Assembly: GCF_016545825.1 (NCBI RefSeq)
Contig: NC_052612.1
Location: 41,461,738-41,525,737, forward strand
Source of the DNA: Eucalyptus grandis
Lineage: Eukaryota; Streptophyta; Magnoliopsida; Myrtales; Myrtaceae
DNA: 64,000 nt
Direction of reading: 5' to 3'
In this document: piece by piece, positions 36,581 to 48,634 of the stretch
Numbering within the stretch: the stretch's first letter is position 1
Layout: each line of letters starts with the position of its first letter
The notes under the pieces: model-generated
Database searches by the model: none
The model's input: the letters and a program-made list of their open reading frames with translations, nothing else
Told to the model about the DNA's origin: nothing
Position numbers and translations under genes: made by a program

Positions 36581-37145
36581 CACTATTAGTTGCTTATGTA
36601 AGCCTCTCCAAGGCTTTTGGCTGCCACCCTCGTACTTCCGGACACCACCTGCGGACTTCGATTTCATTCATACAAACATTCGAGTCGAGCAGCAATTGGT
36701 TCACTCAAGTCAATTGACAAACAAAAACTCAAGTTTGGAACGGGAATTTGGCATCAATCATGCAGTTCGATCACCCGACCAACTCGTATAGCTATGATTG
36801 ATTAATTATTGCTAAATGATGATTAACCTACACTGTGCATTTCGCAGTGCGCTAGGCTATGCACTAGCACCTAATTAAACTTTAATCCCCTTTCTCTAAT
36901 CTACCCACCGAGAAACATGCATCGAAAATCACAAATAGGCCTAACATTCATCTAATCAATCGCATACAATCTTAATTAAACATGCAATTAGGCCAAGTAG
37001 CCTTAGGAATCAAACAAACAACTAGTTGTCCAAAGGGCACCTTCTCTATTTTTTCCCCTTTTCTGCCCAATTATGTTTTAATTCAATTGCCTAACCTAAT
37101 GAAGTCGAAATTGAATAATCCCAGTGGAAAATGAAAGTTTAGGGA
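36581..37145. other. Unassigned DNA downstream of the broken copy
   Basis: At the break the sequence switches to a stretch (ATTAGTTGCTTATGTAA) that also occurs in the pseudogene's own intron 5 near 36061, suggesting a rearrangement. It then becomes unfamiliar sequence, possibly LTR-element remnant. No gene seen. Confidence 0.3.
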
Positions 37146-37157
37146 GTGTAGTTTAAT

Positions 37158-37160
<3 letters not shown>

Positions 37161-37198
<38 letters not shown>

Positions 37199-37301
37199 TG
37201 ACCCAGGGAATCCCAGTGGTAAAACCCCTGGAGGCAACGCCTTGACCACCACCCACGCAAAGTTTAGGAAGCCCCTACCATTGCTGCCACGATGGGTGGT
37301 A
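37161..37301 (-). mobile_element. SINE-like retroposon with poly(A) tail and target-site duplication
   Basis: On the minus strand a body of about 100 bases ends in a pure A-run (T run 37161-37197 on the plus strand). The unit is flanked by an identical 15-base direct repeat, GTGTAGTTTAATGTT, at 37146-37160 and 37302-37316. The body contains TGGTCAAGGCG, close to a pol III box A, and GGGATTCCC further downstream, loosely box B-like. It has no reading frame. A short, non-coding, A-tailed insert with a long target duplication is diagnostic of L1-type retroposition; the tRNA-derived origin is inference. Confidence 0.75.
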
Positions 37302-37316
37302 GTGTAGTTTAATGTT

Positions 37317-38057
37317 CATCTAGACTATTTTCCCGATTTTTGAGCCCAATTACCTGGATTTACCGATTTTACCCGCCACTTAGGATCCGACCCGGTTCGG
37401 ATCCGGTTTTTGCAAAATGCGGGAATAATAGTAGATGAAGTTCAAATGCCACAAAAATTTACAGGGAGCATCCTCAGCATGTTATCTTCGACTTTAATTT
37501 TATGATTCTTTGCAAATAAGCCCTCCAAGAACTAGCGAAACTTCAGTAAACACCCCCAACTCAAAATGGGAACAATTTAAGAGGCCGTTTCTGACCTTAT
37601 CCGAATTAATTCAAATTGCCCGCCCAAACTTTTTCAAATTTCCAGATTTGCAAACTAGGATCTTCTGAACAACTTCTTTTTTTTTTTTTAACTTTTTGTA
37701 AAAAAGATCTTCAGATGCTTTGAAATTGCACCAAACGTCCTGAAACTGAAATTTCGGATCTAAGCATCAAATTTCTTCGGCACTTTGATTAAGCTTTTGA
37801 CCAACCAAATGAGTTCCATTTTCAATGATTTTCCCATCAACAGAAAGCTTATGATCGTGGCTACAACTTTCACGCCAAACATTTTTCCAGATTCGGAACA
37901 CGATTTTTTTTTTTTAAATCGATAAATACATTGATCTCAAACTTTGGAAAAATATCGAAACAACTCTTTTTGGCCAAAAAAACAAGCCTCCTCGTGATCA
38001 TGGGTTCCTAATCTCGAGTTCTTACTTTTTGGCTAAAATCAAGCGTCAACAAGTTGC
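37317..38057. other. Unassigned DNA, possible LTR-element remnant
   Basis: Contains GGATCCGACCCGGTTCGGATCCGG at about 37383, an imperfect palindrome, and several A/T runs. No coding frame of interest. The SINE-like element sits between this and the preceding block, so the two may once have been one repeat. Confidence 0.3.
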
Positions 38058-40089
38058 ACAAGTTGCACTGCATTTCTTCTGCGTTGCTTCCGTGCTATAC
38101 AAAAGAAGTTAGTCACGTTTAGGCAATCTTCATTCTTTTTCAAAGTTAATTGCATTTAGATAATCTTTTTTGTCGAAAAGCGAGCCTTGTCAGCATCTTT
38201 TTGATAGCTACAAACCCGCCAGTCGTGGACAAACACTCTCTGCAAAGCAAACCATTGTCTTGTCCTAATGTCCAAGGTAGGCGATTCAACTGGCTCACTC
38301 GTCACTAGATTTGGGTCGACAGCAATTACTTGCCATAACTTGAAGCGAGCGCAAGGCATCATACGATAACACTCCACTCCTTTTTCCTGGCCAGGATTTG
38401 CCTGCCTTTTTTCAACGTTGCTCTCGTTGCCACTATGACTTATCGTGCCGGGTGGACAATGCGATGCCTTCTCGATGTTTGTCTGTCATGACTTGATTGC
38501 ATGGGCAATCTTGTGTGGATAAAGAAAACGGAGCAAAGGAGGAAAGCATTTGGTCTCTTCCTTTCTACAAACGAAATGCCATTTTGTGCGGTGATTTATA
38601 TCTTGTCATCGCGTGTTTTCGATCCACTTCATACGACCGGGTTAAATTATGTAAGATTCACATGAACCCTAACTAAGATCCGAAGTGTCTCGAGAGATTT
38701 AAATAAGAAGGACAATGTTACCCCTTTTGATGTTTGGATCATGTTAGATTGTACAAAATCTCTTAACATAATGCTGTGAGTTATCCAAAGGTCATAAGAC
38801 CCAATTTGACCACACATTATCAAATCGATCACATTTGTTATTGGAGTCTATGCTTTTAAGTAACTTTGTCTATTTATTTTCTTTTGAAATTAATACTTAG
38901 TACGAGCTTCATCAACTAAACAGATTTAAAAATTACAATATCAAGTTTGTTGTTTTTCCCTATTTCATATCTTACATGTCTTAGGCTATAATTCGTTAGG
39001 ATTTTATCCTAAGTAATTAGGGTTTTAACATTATATTTGGTTTCTTAGATATTTAAATAGGATAGTCTCTGATGTTTGTCTATAAATTTTGCTACCTATT
39101 CACTGTTTGATTAATCACTATAATAGAGCCGGATATTTTCATAACCTATCATGTCATGGTTTGGAAGGAAATGTATATTAGTGTGAATGTATAAACGAAA
39201 ATGGTAAGAATCTCTAATGATTCATTGATTAAAAAAAATCGAAATGCACAAAAGGAAGCAATGATGGGATAGAAAAGAAATTCAAGGACTTTGTTCTATC
39301 TTATCCACAATTTCACAATTTGGCAAGTCACAATAATAAAGGAATCTTTATATATCCTATCATTTCTATTACTTTGTAGGAACCATATATCAATGTAAAC
39401 GCATAAACGAAAATGATAAGAATCCCTCACAATTCACTAACAAAGAAATTGGAAATGCACAATTGGAAACAATTATTGAAAAGGAAATAAATCCTGGAAT
39501 TTTGTTATGTTTAATGCATTACAATATTAAAGCTAGATAATTCCGTTCCAATGCTCGGTAGAAACTCTATATAAGTTTAAAATTTAAAAACGAAAACAAT
39601 AAAAATCTATTATGATTCGACTCTTTCGTTGCTTTCAAGGAGTTTCGACCGGAGAAGGAGCACATAGGAGAAGGAGCTTCATCGGTAAATAATCGAAATT
39701 ATAATTCGGGATTCTTTTGCCTTCATCTACTACACGCATTAAATTAAAATGAATATACAAGCTACTCTCTTTCGTTGGCACACTCGACTGTTGATTAGGA
39801 CACTCGTCGAAGGGGAAAATGGTAGAAGAAGCCTTTCTTTTAAGTTGCTGTAACTAACGGGTGTTGCAGCGGTGAGATGTTTATGAAAATACAACGACGA
39901 GAGTCGCAATGCCTTTCCATATAATTACATCTACCATCACGCACTGCTGGATATTAATGAAAGATAACGCATTTCTCTATCAATTTCACCCTTCTCAACC
40001 ATAATCAAAGCATCAATCGGCAGCACAGACAACTTCCTTAAACCGCTGAATGTGTTTAGTTGTCGGGAGTTGCTGCAATTGCAATTTTT
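38058..40089 (+). repeat. Tandem segmental duplication, copy B, upstream part
   Basis: Collinear with 31402-34020 (see copy A). It contains a short decayed version of the 150-bp unit array at about 39120-39560. No gene recognised; a 73-codon minus-strand frame at 38156-38377 has a partial counterpart in copy A but carries no domain. Confidence 0.8.
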
Positions 40090-41143
40090 TTTTCTTTTTT
40101 TTGAGCTGTTGTAACCAAACGAACTTTCGGTGAATAAATAAATTGAATCGCTTTTCATCCGGGGAAAATCTATTAGCGACGAGACCGGCTCGAAGACGGA
40201 TGCGTCCACGTCATTCGCCGCCGCACCGCATCCATATACGCGGACACGAAGTACAAGGAACACCTCGTACTTGTCGATGCGCGTGCCGGCACGCGCCGGC
40301 GCCGGCGCCCGATTCCCCGGCTAAGCCGTCGCCGGACCCACAGGGAGGAAATCTTCGAAGGGAGCTGACGGGAGGGTGTTGCGTCTAATCCAAACCCAAG
40401 ATGGGGACAAAGATCTTACGTGAAAGCAAGGCAAAAGACCGAAAGCCCACGTTCTTGCCGCAATGATAAATCGGCACTCTGCCCCTCCACAGCCCTTGTG
40501 TCAACTCGCAGTGACGCTAGTAATCACACTTAAAAAAATTCTCTCTGTTTCGCCGAAAAACGCTATCTTTTTCCTCTTCTCTTTTGTTGAGCTACCGGTC
40601 CTGCCTATACCCACTTCTCCATTGACTCGGTCTGTCTCTGGCCGTTCGTCAATCGGGGCATTTCAGGTGCGTGATCGGGTTCACCGGATGAACGTCTTGT
40701 GAACGAGTGAGGCAGAATTGTTTGCTCTTCTTTTCTCTGTCGCCCAGTTCTGAAAAGGATTAGTTTGAAGAAGTTGTTTTGAGTCCTGTTTTTGGCTCTG
40801 TGTTGTTTGCTTCTTATTTGCTCCAAAAATTTGGAATTGTGTCTGTGGGTGATGAAAAGCCCGGAATTTGCCGCCGTTACCTCATCGTCCGTATCAGCAT
40901 GAGTTGTCTCGATTAGTCCAGATAGTGACAAAACGTACAGGAGGTTGTTACAAAAGGTCGTGAGTAACTGGTTTTCTATATCTGGGCAGGATTAAATTAC
41001 CCCAACAAAGCCATGTTATGATGATCTTGACTTTATTCTCTTTTCTATGTTATCAATCTTATTGATGGTGGCATGACTGAGTTTTCTACTGAACTTTCCC
41101 TTTACTAGGGCGTGCTGAAATTGAATGTCTTAAAGGAGTGACA
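40090..41143 (+). promoter_or_regulatory. Upstream region of the intact arabinofuranosidase gene
   Basis: About 0.9 kb (40090-40975) is absent from the pseudogene copy. It includes a GC-rich island (40180-40390, with CCGGCACGCGCCGGCGCCGGCGCC) and a T/C-rich leader-like stretch. Similarity between copies resumes at about 40985 and runs into exon 1. A pyrimidine-rich tract and TACTAG at 41104-41109 just before the coding exon could be a 5' UTR intron acceptor. The promoter assignment is inference. Confidence 0.4.
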
Positions 41144-44100
41144 ATGCGGGTTTACAAAGAAGCTCCTAGCATTGGCCTTCTGCTATTCCTCCTCATCAGC
41201 CTTTGTTCTGTATGGCAATATGTTGCTTCTGATGTCCAGGCGAATCAGACTGTACAGCTGCACGTTAATGCTTCCACGGGTCGGCTGATACCTGAAACGC
41301 TTTTCGGTATATTCTTTGAGGTCAGTTCAGGACCCTAAAAGAGTTCATTCTTCTGTTCTGTCAATTTTCTTTTTTGCAATTATTTGTACCCTTGTGTGAA
41401 ATTGTCTACAGAGAACTTTCAGTGAACTGCTAGACTTATGTTCACGATCATCTGTTTGACCTTTTAATGCCATGTTGAGATGACCCCATGCTTCTGTGGG
41501 TAGCAAAGCTCAGGCGAGCCTATTGGTTTCTAATTGTTTACTGCATGCACAAACATCTGCCTTGAGGCAGCATTTACTGACTTGACTAAAGATATGAACA
41601 GCAAAAGTACCATTATTTCCGTAGTTACTCTTGAACATTCATTCTACCGGTTGATGCATTTCAACAACTAGATTAAATTTCTAGCTTTTGCTGTTCTTTG
41701 TTTCATTGATGGTGGATGTGCCTTATATGAAGTGTCGTCATTGCAGGAGATCAACCATGCTGGGGCTGGAGGATTGTGGGCAGAGCTTGTAAGCAACAGA
41801 GGTGATCTCAGGATCCCTTTAATTTCTTGAAACAAGAGCTGAAAATAGTGTGCTTATCTAATTTATATTTCAGACTACTGTAATATTTACTATTGGATGT
41901 CTGATAATCTGAGATGGCTTGCTACTTCGGTTTCCGTGAAAAAATTAATTTGGATGTGGACTGTTGCTTCTTAAAGGGCTGTGTCAGAAATGGTACGCTC
42001 AACTAGAGTGCTTACTTTATGTAGCTAAGTTGTAGTTGGAATTGGAAGTGTCCCTGCTCCTATTGGTTTGGTTGGAATGGAATTATTTGTCAGACATCTG
42101 GTACAAAGGAGAATTGGTTGCTTATGTATGTGGACTTATCTGTGCATGATTGAGCACGCTAGCAGGATGCTTTCCTATTAATGCATTTTACTCTTCGAAA
42201 GAATGTTTTAGTTCGACTTATTCTTTATCTTCCAGTGGTTAATGGACATAGTAGAATCTGTCTGTTTTTTGTGTCCAGTGTATCTCTCATCTTCTCATGA
42301 GCTTCATATATTAAAGGAAGACCAGTTGTTCATGTTAACTCCTGCACTATGAAGGTGTCGTCACCTGTAAAGTTCCTGACTCATTCTAACTACAGGATTT
42401 GAAGCTGGGGGCCCTAACACACCCTCAAACATCGACCCTTGGTCAATAATTGGGGAGGAGTCATCTTTGGTTGTTTCAACTGACCGGTCATCATGCTTTG
42501 AACGTAATAAAATTGCGCTTAAGATGGATGTGCTTTGTGACAGCCAAGGTGATAACATTTGTCCAGCTGGTGGTGTCGGTGTGTATAACCCAGGATTCTG
42601 GGGGATGGTGAGTACTAATGACTGTTTGATGTTTATTTTCTAAACAACCATTGTTTTACTTCTGCTCTGATCTCCATGAATAATAGTAAACATGGCTTCA
42701 GGCTCTCAACTCTATCTGTTGGGTTCCAGTTTTTCATTTTCCAAGACACTTCAGATCTGCCCAACATTTTCTTCGACTTCATGGATCTCTTATTGAATGC
42801 TTCCATGATTTTGTCTTCTTTCCTTCTTCTTTTAAGTATATTTTTGTACTTCAAATCCTATGTTTTGTCTCTCTTCAGAATATAGAGGAAGGGAAGACGT
42901 ACAAAGTGGTCCTTTATGTTCGCTCATCAGGATCACTTAATGTATCTGTATCTTTGACGGGCTCAAGTGGGACACCAACTCTGGCTGCTGCAAACATAAT
43001 GTAAGTACCATTTAAGTGCTTGTAGAGGTCCAGATAAATAGTGTTAATTTGAAAATGCGGTATCCTTGTGGACCATTGAATTTTGTTCTGCACTCTCTCT
43101 AGTCCTTTTTATTGCCCTTTCCGGGGCAGCTTCTTATCTTTCGATTGAAAATGGTATGCATTCTGAGGTATATCTACTCGATCAGCATGATGATGTTCGA
43201 AAGTCTTATTGCAGAGCTTCTGCTTCTGAAGCATCAAACTGGACAAAGAAGGAAATTCTTTTGCAAGCTAAGGAATCAAATACCAACTCTAGACTTCAGT
43301 TGACGACCACAAATAAGGGAGTGATATGGTTTGATCAAGTCTCAGCAATGCCTAATGACACGTACAAGGTATCAACTTTTTTTCTTTGACACACCAATGC
43401 CCACTAGGCAGTGTCTTATGACCAGCACATGCTCAAAAAGATTTATGCCTGTTCTGCCATTTAGATTATTGTTTCTTTTGAACAACCCTGCGGTTTTCTT
43501 TTCTGAAGTGATCCTCTTTTGCCACACATTATCTCTTTGAGGGAAAGTATTGTCACCAGTTATTTTCTTTTAACAAGGCATCATCCCTTAAGCCTATGGA
43601 GAGGGATTATTTGAGTATGGTTGTCTTTCATCCGATAATAGACTGATACAGAGAGAAGACTTTTCTAAAGAGGAATCTAATATAAATATCCCATACTGCT
43701 TCAACATCTAGTCAATAATTTTCGAATTGAGCATTTCTTCTTGTGGGTTTTATGTGGAGTTGCTGAAGCATGGGATGTGAATCTACGTGCTTTTAGCTGA
43801 AGCATGAGAACTTGACTCTAGGTGCTCTTTCTGCAAATTTATGCATTTTTAGTTGCTTATCTAAATGTCCCTTGATGTTCTTCCATAAACTTACCTTGTA
43901 ACAGGGACATGGTTTCAGAACTGAGCTTTTTGAAATGCTTGAAGCTATTAAACCTCAATTCCTCAGATTCCCGGGTATATAATTTTACTTTTACATTTTA
44001 GCTCATGCTACACTAGCATAAATATGAGGTGGACTGTGTGCATCTAGACTGAATATTGACTATCTCAGATGCTAATTTTCCCTAGTTGCATCAAATGTGT

Positions 44101-47100
44101 ATATGTGCACTAAGCTGGTCTTTAAATTTCGGGATTTGCCTTATGTCATGGTCTACTAAAATGACTCAGACTTGCAATGTGGAAGACAATAGATGTGGAC
44201 TATTCGATAAGATTGGATTAATAAACAAGAAATCGTTTGAGCATTTAATCATTCTTATGTGTTCTTATTCCTTAGGTGGCTGCATTTTTTTAGGTGCTTA
44301 TGTGTATGCATGCATGCATGCAAGCGTATGTGATACATATTTCAGTTTCTTCATTTACTCCAATGCGATTTGGCCTTATAGTTTTGTTTTAAATTTGTCT
44401 ATTAGAGGACAGAATTAGTTTCATTTTATCTAACCACTTTCTAAACCTGAGTATCCACTAGCTAATCTTGACAGAGACCTAATTCAGATGTAAAGACTTG
44501 ACTTCCAAGTCCACTTTACTTGTGGAATTGCTGCTCTGAACTTCATGTACTTAAGCACTCTCCATACAGCATCGATTTGTTAAATTAATGTTTCAGATGT
44601 CACTGGTCGGCACAGGGAGGAGTTTCATGAAATTATACTCTTTGACTTAGACTGTTTCAACTTACTCTTTAATTGGAATAATTGGCTATAAACTAATGTT
44701 TCCAAGACTCTGGTTATTAGTTCTTCATATAGCAGTAGGAGTTATATCAACTGAGCTGGATGGAGACTATTCTCTCCTTTTATTAATATGATGGCTGCCA
44801 TTTTTTAAGGACGGTCGTATAGTGGTTTGTAGTTAAGTTTCTCGACAGAAAAATATAGGGATAAGTGCACTGGAAATCCTAAAACTTGTCACAGAAGTGT
44901 AATTCAGTTCTAAAACTCATCACAAAAATACAATTGAGTCCTAAAACTTTTCAAAAGTGCAATCAACTCTTAAAACTTATTAGCATTTTTCATTTGTTAA
45001 GTTGAATGGAGTTAGTGGAAGGATATGATTGCACCAACTCGACAAGTTTTAGGACTAAATTACACTTTTTGAAAGTTTTAAGACTTAATTCCATTTTCAT
45101 AACAATTTTTAGAACTTCAAGTACACGTATCCCAAAAATATATATGATTTCTTTTGTTTTTCTTTTTTTTTAAAAGCCTACCTTTCATATTTTCTTCTCT
45201 CATCAATCTAATAATTTTTCCCAGATCCAAGTTTGCATGTCTCTAATCATCAATAGGCATTGTAATAGGTATCCCCAAAACAGCTCACAGTGAGCTTGAT
45301 AAATTAATCTCACTTACTCATCTTAGGTCATGAAGCATCCTTTCTTCATTTTGCCTCTAGGTGGCTGTTTTGTTGAAGGTGAATGGTTAAGAAATGCATT
45401 TCGCTGGAAAGAAACTGTTGGACCGTGGGAAGAGAGACCTGGCCACTTTGGTGACGTGTGGATGTATTGGACCGATGATGGTATGGGTCACTTAGAGTTC
45501 CTTCAGGTCAGTATTTATACTTTTAGTTGCAATTTATTTTCGTTAAGGTAATTCTACAACTTCAAAGATGTGCATTTGAGTTTTAATTGTATGACCCGAT
45601 GGTTATTTTCTTTGCAGCTTGCAGAGGACCTGAAAACTCGACCAATATGGGTGTTTAACAATGGTACTTTTAGCGTCTTGATGCTGTGTCACTTTTTTTT
45701 TTTTTTTAATATATCATTGATCACCATATTCTGCCTGTCTTTTCTTTGTTATCTTTTCTTTCTGCAGGAATCAGCCACAACGATCAAGTTGATTCTTCTG
45801 TTGTCTCACCTTTCATCCAGGTGAGTCCAATTACCATCCAATCTCACCAATTAATGGCTCGTTGACATTGATCAGTTTATGAGCAATGGTAGCTTTACAC
45901 GATTTGTCTATTAGTATGTCTCATCATCTCTGAAGCAGAACTGGACAGTATCGATGTGCACTGAGGGATATAATGCAGTTAATCCCCTCATGTAGTGAGG
46001 AATGCCTCCATGAATGCATTCCTTCAGTATGCACTTACTTCTGCACAAATTGTCATTGTCAGTGAATGACTGCTGCTTTTAGAAAGCAAAAGGATTAAAT
46101 ATTGAGTGAAGATGATGGACCCATCTGGGCAAAGCATTCCTTTTCAATGGAGCCTGATTTATTTTGGACACACCATCTTTTAGCTGCCTTTTCTTTTTGC
46201 TCAACACTTTAAGGGGTTATTATGGATGAGACTATGAATCTTGATCATTTTGTCATGTAAATGTCATCTCAATTAAGTTATGAGAAAATACTGTAGCTGC
46301 TCTTTTCATAAAGCGTAAGCCACTGGTTTCTTAATTTAAGTTATCTGGACATTTATCAGCTGCTCTTTTTGTGGTGTTAGTCCTTTGGTTTATGTGAATA
46401 TTCTTTTTCATGTTATGTCTACGGTTTGCAGCACTTCCTCACAAGATAAATTTTTCAACGTCTGTTCATTTGAAGGGTTTGTTTGTTTTCTGGTAATAAA
46501 GGTTATTTCTAGGTCAATGACCTTTAACTTGACTCCAGGAAGCACTTGATGGCATAGAGTTTGCTAGAGGGGATCCCAATTCTACATGGGGTTCCTTGCG
46601 AGCTAAAATGGGACACCCCGAGCCTTTTGACCTGCGATATGTTGCCATCGGGAATGAAGACTGTGGCAAGAAAAATTACCTAGGTTGGTTTATGACTGTC
46701 ATCCCCTTTTTCCTATGTCTGAACTTCGGATGGAGGGCCGATCCAGTAAGATCTCCTTTTTGTGTCAAACTGACCAGGGAATTACCTCAAGTTTCATGAA
46801 GCTATAAGAAGTGCCTATCCAGATATTAAAATGATTTCCAACTGCGATGGCTCTTCTAAACCATTGGATCACCCAGCTGATTTCTACGATTTTCATGTAA
46901 GTCAAACATTGACATCTTTAGCACTGCAATTTCCTGTCGCTGCAGATTTCTTTCTGTTATATTCTAAATCATTGTACTGATGAATACCTTTGCGTCTTGC
47001 TTAGGTCTATACATCTGCCAATAATCTTTTTTCTATGGCTCATAAGTTTGATAAGACGTCCCGCACTGGTCCAAAGGTGTGGTCTGATGTGTCTACTTTC

Positions 47101-48634
47101 AACTAATATACACGTCCAACGGTGCATTACTGTTTATCTTGTGATCTACTGTGTTCAGGCTTTTGTAAGCGAATATGCTGTGACTGGGGATGATGCTGGC
47201 AAAGGAAGTCTATTAGCAGGCTTGGCTGAAGCTGGCTTCCTTATTGGGCTAGAAAAGAACAGGTGCGCTCTTTGTTTCCATATGAGTGTGTGTTTGTGCA
47301 TGCATGCATGTGTGCACTCACTGATGTGCCTTTTTATTTCCCTGTGAAAAGAGGTAACATATAAAACTGACTAATTCACATTGGGGAAATCATTTGAACT
47401 CAAGGATGTGGCTCTGATTTTCTTTTGAATTCATCCTTTGCAGATGAATTAAAGGAAAGGTTATTGATCATTTTTATCATTATCGTTTGCAGTGATATTG
47501 TTGAGATGGCAAGCTATGCACCACTCTTCGTGAATTCAAACGATAGGAGGTACTTCCATTAGTGCCTTTTTTGAATATTGGTCTGGTGGAGACTTTTAGC
47601 ATTAAGCAGGATTTCTTAACTTCTGGCTAAGGTTTGACAAATCTTCCATCCTAGGTGGAATCCGGATGCAATCGTTTACGATTCATCACATCTCTATGGA
47701 ACTCCAAGTTACTGGGTGCAACAGTTTTTCGCCGAGTCAAGTGGAGCAACTCTTCTTGATACAACAATTCCATCGAATTACTCCAGCTCACTTCTCGCCT
47801 CAGCAATCACGTGGACAAATTCAGATGATGATAAAAGTTATATAAAGATTAAGGTCTGTGATAGGGTGCTATACGTTTATTTTGTGTTGCTGTGTTTGTG
47901 CTCTAACCCTAGATAACATTTGACTTTTGGGGTCCATGCATTTCCTTTTTTTCAGATGTGAGACGTGACTATAGTAGGAAATAAGAGCAGTGTGGTCCTC
48001 ATAAAATAAATGCTGCAAAATTTACTTTGGTTTGTCTTATCTATACATAAATGTGTGTTGCTCGGTTGGGTAACCTGGTAAGGTTTTGCAGATCGTGAAC
48101 TTCGGTAGCAGTCCAGTTAATCTAACAATTTCCATTAGCGGACTGGATCAAAATTCGATACAAAAGTCTGGATCCTCAAAGACGGTATTGACATCTGCTA
48201 ACTTGAAGGATGAGAACTCCTTTTCTGAGCCGAACAAGGTCAGAACATCTTGTCTTTCCTATTTCCCTGATGATGTCTTATTGATCTTCGGACATAATTT
48301 GTCATGCTGGCAAGTGTAAAAGGATTTGCTAGCTCATCCAAATTGATTACCCGAATTGATTTTCTGCAATTCAAGTTGAGGATAGGATAAGAAATGCAAA
48401 TCAAGTGAATACGGTCTTAATGATGTGGGGAGGCTATTTTCTCATCTCACCTTCCGATATATGATTTTGGCCAATGCAATGCAGGTGGTGCCAACCCAAA
48501 GTCTACTCGAAAATGCAGGCAAAGAGATGGATGTTGTTATCTTGCCCTATTCCTTCACTTCCTTTGATCTGTTAAAAGAATCGACTAGCATCCGGATGAA
48601 GGGAGATGATTATTCGTCTAAATCTTCTATCTAA
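41144..48634 (+). CDS. ASD1: Alpha-L-arabinofuranosidase, GH51 (ASD1-like)
   Basis: Secreted cell-wall glycosidase releasing L-arabinose from arabinan/arabinoxylan. Seventeen exons: 41144-41320, 41747-41801, 42396-42607, 42879-43000, 43215-43368, 43905-43974, 45361-45506, 45618-45663, 45768-45820, 46539-46683, 46778-46896, 47005-47076, 47159-47262, 47493-47549, 47655-47853, 48092-48238, 48485-48634. Total 2028 nt, 675 residues, as in Arabidopsis ASD1; all introns are GT-AG. The N-terminal hydrophobic segment (SIGLLLFLLISLCSVWQYV) is a signal peptide. HAGAGGLWAELVSNRGFE and NPGFWGM lie before the catalytic domain; GGCFVEGEWLRNAFRWKET begins it. The acid/base is Glu385 in IGNEDCG and the nucleophile Glu462 in FVSEYAV. 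The C-terminal beta domain includes ITWTNSDD and ends FDLLKES. Intron 6 carries a MITE. A broken tandem copy lies upstream. Confidence 0.97.
44858..45133. mobile_element. MITE with long inverted arms and 9-bp target-site duplication (ASD1 intron 6)
   Basis: Ends are GGGATAAGTG...and its inverted partner ...CACGTATCCC; the arms match for roughly 100 bases each (CCTAAAACTTGTC and its inverse near the middle). The element is flanked on both sides by AAAAATATA (44849-44857 and 45134-45142). A 9-base duplication with long terminal inverted repeats is the signature of Mutator-type insertions. It has no reading frame. It is absent from the pseudogene copy of the intron. Relatives lie at 51955-52290 and 62585-62935. 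Confidence 0.85.

Noticed and set aside
44300..44332. TGCATGCATGCATGCA run in ASD1 intron 6 (and a similar one near 47300) as RY-type regulatory motif
   Set aside because: Intronic simple repeats of the TGCA unit; nothing ties them to regulation.
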